64,000 bases of DNA. Source: Mesorhizobium_B sp035998495 (GTDB taxonomy: Bacteria > Pseudomonadota > Alphaproteobacteria > Rhizobiales > Rhizobiaceae). This document shows positions 60,374 through 64,000 of this stretch, piece by piece. How positions within the stretch are numbered: position 1 is the first letter of the stretch; each line of letters starts with the position of its first letter. The stretch lies in the NCBI GenBank assembly GCA_035998495.1, contig DASYHP010000064.1:62001-126000 (forward strand), given 5' to 3'. The notes beneath the pieces were generated by a model. That model was not told where the DNA came from and did no database searches. It saw only the letters and a list, made by a program, of their open reading frames with translations. The position numbers and the translations under genes are program-made.

Positions 60374-61572
60374 TGCGGATCACGGCGATCGAGACCATCC
60401 GCATCCCCGAGTTCGGCCAGCTCGTCTGGCTCTACGTCCACACCGACGAGGGGCTTGTCGGCCTCGGCGAAACCTTCTTCGCGGCGAGCGCCGTGGAAGC
60501 CTATCTCCACGATGTGGTCTGGCCCAAGCTTGAGGGCCGCAACCCGCTCGCCATCGACGCCATCTCCCGCGACCTCGTGGACTATCTCGGCTTCCGCTCG
60601 TCGGGCGTGGAGACGCGCGCGGCGTCCGCCGTGGACATCGCCTTGTGGGACCTGTTCGGCCGCGCCACGGGCCAGCCCATCGCGCAATTGCTGGGTGGTT
60701 TCACGCGCGAGAAGATTCGCACCTACAACACCTGCGCGGGCACGGGCTATATGCGCAAGCCCCAGGGCCAGGGCACGGCGAACTGGGGCCTGGGCGCCGA
60801 CCCCTCGCTCGGGCTCGACGATTTGAATGCCTTTCTCACCCGCGCCGATGAGCTCGCCGAAAGCCTGCTCGCCGAGGGCATCTCGGCCATGAAGATCTGG
60901 CCCTTCGACATTCCCGCCGAAAAGACCAGGGGCTGGGACATCTCCGCCCAGGATCTGAGAAAGGCGCTGGAGCCGTTCGAGAAGATCCGGGCGCGCGTGG
61001 GCGACCGCATGGACATCATGGTCGAGTTCCACGGGCTTTGGCAGATGCTGCCCGCACTGCGCATCGCCAGGGCGCTGGAGCCCTTCGGAACCTACTGGCA
61101 CGAGGACCCGATCCGGCTCGACGTGGCGGCCGACCTCGCGCGCTATGCCGCGCAAAGCCCAGCGCCCGTCTGCCTGTCGGAGACGCTGGCCACGCGCCAC
61201 AGCTTTCGCGAACTGCTCGAAACCAACGCGGCGGGCGTCATCATGCTCGACCTCGCCTGGTGCGGCGGCATTTCCGAAGCCAAGAAGATCGCGACCATGG
61301 CCGAGGCCTGGAAGCTGCCGGTCGCCCCACACGACTGCACGGGGCCGGTGGTGCTGGCCGCCTCCACGCATCTGTCACTGAATGCGCCCAACGCGCTGAT
61401 CCAGGAAAGCGTGCGCGCCTTTCGCAAGACCTGGTACCGCGATCTCGTGACGGAGGTGCCGCCCGTGGAGGACGGTTTCATCACGGTGCCGTCCGGCCCC
61501 GGCCTGGGGCTGGACCTCGACCCCGAGATCGACAAGAAATTCACCGTGACGCGCCGAAGGAGCGGGGCGTGA
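60373..61572 (+). CDS. Enolase-superfamily sugar-acid dehydratase (mandelate racemase subgroup)
   Basis: A 399-residue Mg-dependent enzyme of the mandelate racemase/muconate lactonizing family, probably dehydrating a sugar acid to a 2-keto-3-deoxy acid. The N-terminal capping domain covers 1-125; the barrel carries KIWPFDIPAEKTRG, the metal-ligand strand DIMVEFHGLW, then YWHEDPIRL and CLSETLATR, and ends with APHDCTGPV. The His in EFHG and in APHDC are candidates for the acid/base. It begins within the regulator stop. Galactonate, gluconate, fuconate or similar acids are all possible. Confidence 0.88.
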   Translation: MRITAIETIRIPEFGQLVWLYVHTDEGLVGLGETFFAASAVEAYLHDVVWPKLEGRNPLAIDAISRDLVDYLGFRSSGVETRAASAVDIALWDLFGRATGQPIAQLLGGFTREKIRTYNTCAGTGYMRKPQGQGTANWGLGADPSLGLDDLNAFLTRADELAESLLAEGISAMKIWPFDIPAEKTRGWDISAQDLRKALEPFEKIRARVGDRMDIMVEFHGLWQMLPALRIARALEPFGTYWHEDPIRLDVAADLARYAAQSPAPVCLSETLATRHSFRELLETNAAGVIMLDLAWCGGISEAKKIATMAEAWKLPVAPHDCTGPVVLAASTHLSLNAPNALIQESVRAFRKTWYRDLVTEVPPVEDGFITVPSGPGLGLDLDPEIDKKFTVTRRRSGA

Positions 61573-61623
61573 CGGGGAGGAGACCGCAATCCCGCGGATA
61601 CACACATCAGAGGAGGAACGAAA

Positions 61624-62601
61624 ATGCGAAAACTGCTTGGCACAGGTCTTCTGGCGATCGGAACGGTTCTGGCGGGCGCGGCTTGGGCGCAGGAGCCCAT
61701 GCGCATCGCCTTCACCATCCATTCCTCGCCGTCCAACACGTTCTGGCAGGCGGTGAAGAGGGGGTTTGACGACGCCTGCGCCCGCATCGAGGCCGAGTGC
61801 CAGATGATCTTCACCCAGACGGAAGGCTCGATCGAGCAGCAGGCCGCCAACATGGCCGCCGCGATCGCCTCCCGGCCCGATGCGCTGATCACCTCCATCG
61901 TGGACAACAACGCGTTTGATGCACTGATCCAGAGCGCTCGCGATCAGGGCATCATCGTGATCGCCACCAATGTGGACGATCTCGAGGGTGCTGCCGGCAA
62001 TGCGCGGCAGGCCTTCATCGGCCAGGGCTTCATCCCGGCCGGCCGCTCGCTCGCCGAGGCGATGAGCAAGTTCTTCCCCGCCGAAGGCCCGATCAAGGCT
62101 GTTGTGGGCATCTCCGCGCCCGGCCAGAACTGGTCGGAGCAGCGCGGCAAGGGCGTCATGGACTGGCTGGAGGAATATAAAGCCCAAAACCCGAACCGCG
62201 AGGTCACGGTCACACGGCTTGACACGGGCACGGACCTCGCGGTCGTGGCCGATCGCGTGGGCGCCTATTTGAACGCCAATCCCGACACGACCGTCTACTT
62301 CGACACCGGCTACTGGCATGCGGGCGTCGCGCGCGTGCTCGCCGACCGCGGCGTCGAGCCCGGCAAGGTGCTTTTGGGCGGCTTCGACCTGGTCCCTGAA
62401 GTGCTCCAGCAGATGAAGAACGGCTATGTGCAGGTGCAGATCGACCAGCAGCCCTACAAGCAGGGCTTCGTGCCGGTAATGGAGGCCTACATGGCCAAGA
62501 ATGTCGGCTTGGCGCCGACCGACGTGGACACCGGACAGGGCGTGGTGCTGCAGGAACAGGTGGACTCGATCATGGAGCTTTCCCAGCAGGGCGTGCGCTG
62601 A
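61624..62601 (+). CDS. Sugar-type ABC periplasmic binding protein (RbsB-like)
   Basis: A 325-residue Peripla_BP_4 protein. The signal peptide MRKLLGTGLLAIGTVLAGAA is cleaved after AWA near residue 22. The fold shows RIAFTIHSSPSNTFWQAVKRG, EGSIEQQAANMAAAIASRPD and GFDLVPEVLQQMKNGYVQVQIDQQPY. A strong AGGAGGAAC ribosome site precedes it. It feeds the permease and ATPase downstream. The 68-base gap after it holds a stem-loop that may protect the message end. Confidence 0.92.
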   Translation: MRKLLGTGLLAIGTVLAGAAWAQEPMRIAFTIHSSPSNTFWQAVKRGFDDACARIEAECQMIFTQTEGSIEQQAANMAAAIASRPDALITSIVDNNAFDALIQSARDQGIIVIATNVDDLEGAAGNARQAFIGQGFIPAGRSLAEAMSKFFPAEGPIKAVVGISAPGQNWSEQRGKGVMDWLEEYKAQNPNREVTVTRLDTGTDLAVVADRVGAYLNANPDTTVYFDTGYWHAGVARVLADRGVEPGKVLLGGFDLVPEVLQQMKNGYVQVQIDQQPYKQGFVPVMEAYMAKNVGLAPTDVDTGQGVVLQEQVDSIMELSQQGVR

Positions 62602-62614
62602 GTAGCCTGTAGCC

Positions 62615-62642
62615 GGCCGCGCTCGTTCATGCGGGCGCGGCC
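62615..62642 (+). terminator. Stem-loop between binding-protein and permease genes
   Basis: GGCCGCGC (62615-62622) and GCGCGGCC (62635-62642) form a perfect 8-bp stem with a 12-base loop, 14 bases after the binding-protein stop. No T-run follows. In ABC operons such hairpins stabilise the upstream message or cut readthrough, giving excess binding protein. Confidence 0.5.
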
Positions 62643-62669
62643 TCCTGCCCCCCTTGGAGGGATCGCACC

Positions 62670-63638
62670 ATGAAGCGGCTGTTGAAAATCTACCTGGAAA
62701 AGCCCGAGCTCGCCGGCATCGTGCTGCTCGTGCTCCTGATCGTGGTCTTCCAGATCATGTCGAACGGCGTGCTCCTGTCCTACAACAACCTGCAGGGCGT
62801 GTTCGGCCTCCTGCCCGAAGTGGGGCTGGTGGCCATCGGCGTGACCATCCTGATGATCTCGGGCGAGTTCGACCTGTCGGTGGGCTCGGTCTTCGCGCTC
62901 TCGCCCATGGTCATGGCGATCTCGCTTGTGGCCGGCGTGCCCTTCCTTCCCGCCATGCTGCTCGGCCTGCTCGCCGCGGTCGCCGTCGGCCTCGTCAATG
63001 GCTTCATCACGCTCAAATTCGCGCTGCCCTCCTTCATCACCACGCTCGGCATGCTGTTCGTGGCGCGCTCCCTCACCGTGGTGATCTCGGGCGGCTTCCC
63101 CCCGCTTCTGCCCGCCGACGTGCCGGCCTATGTCTTCACGCAGTTCGTGGGGCTCGTGCGGCTTTCCATGTTCTGGTTCGTCGGCATCGCGCTGATCCTG
63201 GGGCTGATGCTCTCGTCCACCAACTGGGGCAACTGGATCAAGGCCACGGGCGGCCAGTTGGATGCGGCCAACGCCCTGGGCATCCCCACCAACGCGGTGA
63301 AGATGTTCTGCTTCGTGCTGTGCTCGTTGCTCGCGGGCTTCGCCGGCATCATTCAGGTCCTGCGGCTGGGCTCGCCTTTGCCCTCGCTGGGCGAAGGGCT
63401 GGAGCTTCAGGCCGTGGCGGCGGCGGTGATCGGCGGCACCTCGCTTTTCGGCGGCGTCGGCACGGTGCTGGGCGGCATCGTCGGCGCGCTGCTGATCCGT
63501 GTCATCGACAACGGCCTGGTGCTTTCCCGCGTGGACGCCAACTGGTTCAAGTTCGCGATCGGCTCGCTGCTCGTGCTCGCCGTGATCGGCAATAGCTGGC
63601 TCCGGCGCACCTCGCGCCGCATCAAACTGGAGGCCTGA
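62670..63638 (+). CDS. Sugar-type ABC permease (RbsC-like)
   Basis: Inner-membrane permease of 322 residues with about eight to ten helices, family BPD_transp_2. Typical segments are GVTILMISGEFDLSVGSVFALS and the cytoplasmic loop EGLELQAVAAAVIGGTSLFG followed by GGVGTVLGGIVGALLIRVI. It lies between binding protein and ATPase; the next start is 3 bases after its stop. Confidence 0.93.
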   Translation: MKRLLKIYLEKPELAGIVLLVLLIVVFQIMSNGVLLSYNNLQGVFGLLPEVGLVAIGVTILMISGEFDLSVGSVFALSPMVMAISLVAGVPFLPAMLLGLLAAVAVGLVNGFITLKFALPSFITTLGMLFVARSLTVVISGGFPPLLPADVPAYVFTQFVGLVRLSMFWFVGIALILGLMLSSTNWGNWIKATGGQLDAANALGIPTNAVKMFCFVLCSLLAGFAGIIQVLRLGSPLPSLGEGLELQAVAAAVIGGTSLFGGVGTVLGGIVGALLIRVIDNGLVLSRVDANWFKFAIGSLLVLAVIGNSWLRRTSRRIKLEA

Positions 63639-63640
63639 CG

Positions 63641-64000
63641 ATGGCTGTCGTGGCGCTGAACCCTTCAGGAGCCCCTGCCCTCCCCCAGGCCGGGCCGGCC
63701 GACCTCATCGTCGAGGCGAAAGGCCTGCACAAATGGTATTCGGGCGTCCATGCGCTGAAGAACGTGGATTTCGCCGTGCGCCGCGGCGAGGTGGTGGGAC
63801 TCGTCGGCGACAACGGCGCGGGCAAGACCACGCTGATAAAGATCCTGTCCGGCGTCCACCAGCCCGATCAGGGTGAGATCCGCATCGAGGGCCGCCCGGT
63901 CGAGATCGACACGCCCAAGAAGGCGATGCAGTTGGGCATCGAGACCATCTACCAGACCAATTCGATGGTCCCCACCATGTCGATCGCGCGCAACCTCTTC
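63641..64000 (+). CDS. Sugar-type ABC ATP-binding protein (RbsA-like), 3' truncated by window
   Basis: The first 120 residues of an ATPase: Walker A GDNGAGKTT and the Q-loop IETIYQTNSM are visible. ATG 63641 has GGAGG upstream and lies 2 bases after the permease stop. RbsA-type proteins carry two ATPase domains; only the first is partly seen. The 20-residue Pro/Ala-rich leader before the domain is unusual but not disqualifying. Confidence 0.9.
   Translation, partial: MAVVALNPSGAPALPQAGPADLIVEAKGLHKWYSGVHALKNVDFAVRRGEVVGLVGDNGAGKTTLIKILSGVHQPDQGEIRIEGRPVEIDTPKKAMQLGIETIYQTNSMVPTMSIARNLF

Overview
The window is a high-GC chromosomal segment of an alphaproteobacterium, most likely Hyphomicrobiales (Rhizobiales), close to the Phyllobacteriaceae/Mesorhizobium group. 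The reasons are the gene order cobT-cobS-J-domain protein-bolA, DUF3108 divergent from rpmB, xerD-small membrane protein-aroK-aroB, a SAM-II riboswitch before metX, CTTGAC-type promoters, a CtrA box at ftsE and CATGATC...GATCATG intergenic palindromes. Taxonomy is inferred from synteny and motifs, not from a search.

Layout. 1-1.6 kb: C-terminal part of a Cu+-exporting P1B ATPase. 1.7-15.3 kb: a divergent catabolic/transport locus. The minus strand carries a tightly overlapping run livG-livF-livH-livM-(aldo/keto reductase::Rid fusion), then isobutyryl-CoA-type dehydrogenase, 3-hydroxyisobutyryl-CoA hydrolase, 3-hydroxyisobutyrate dehydrogenase and enoyl-CoA hydratase. The plus strand carries a TIGR04076-like protein, a second aldo/keto reductase, a Liv-type binding protein and an acyl-CoA synthetase. 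Together these could import a branched carboxylate or amino-acid-like compound, activate it to CoA and run the valine/isobutyrate steps to methylmalonate semialdehyde. 15.4-24 kb: envelope genes (CelD-like acetyltransferase, Wzx-like flippase, hpt, ftsEX, YdcF-like protein, plsC, ChaC, DUF2125). 24-28.2 kb: tyrA-hisC, divergent from SAM-II-controlled metX-metW. 28.2-33.4 kb: methyltransferase, gloB, DUF985 cupin, DMT exporter, DUF3108, rpmB and a YhhQ queuosine-precursor transporter behind a possible preQ1 riboswitch. 33.4-34.2 kb: a small, lower-GC islet with an orphan VapB antitoxin and a GNAT. 34.3-39.7 kb: phytase-like protein, cobT, cobS, J-domain protein, bolA. 39.7-50.4 kb: M20 amidohydrolase, PBP-type carboxypeptidase coupled to a COG0523 metal GTPase, TusA, YafK-type L,D-transpeptidase, accA, xerD, a 59-aa membrane protein, aroK-aroB, universal stress protein. 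50.5-53.3 kb: tRNA-Arg(CCT) followed by an islet of small orphan genes, closed by a degenerate copy of the tRNA 3' end. 53.3-55.5 kb: efp, divergent from epmA, and a lipoprotein. 55.7-58.6 kb: a 960-aa orthocaspase-TPR protein. 58.6-64 kb: a sugar-acid locus (SMP-30 lactonase, FadR-type regulator with a perfect palindromic operator, enolase-superfamily dehydratase, RbsBCA-type ABC importer cut by the window edge).

Most genes are ordinary and intact. The parts most worth a second look are the divergent CoA/Liv locus with its AKR-Rid fusion, the orthocaspase-TPR protein, the candidate preQ1 element overlapping the yhhQ start codon, the CtrA box upstream of ftsEX, and the tRNA-Arg-bounded islet.
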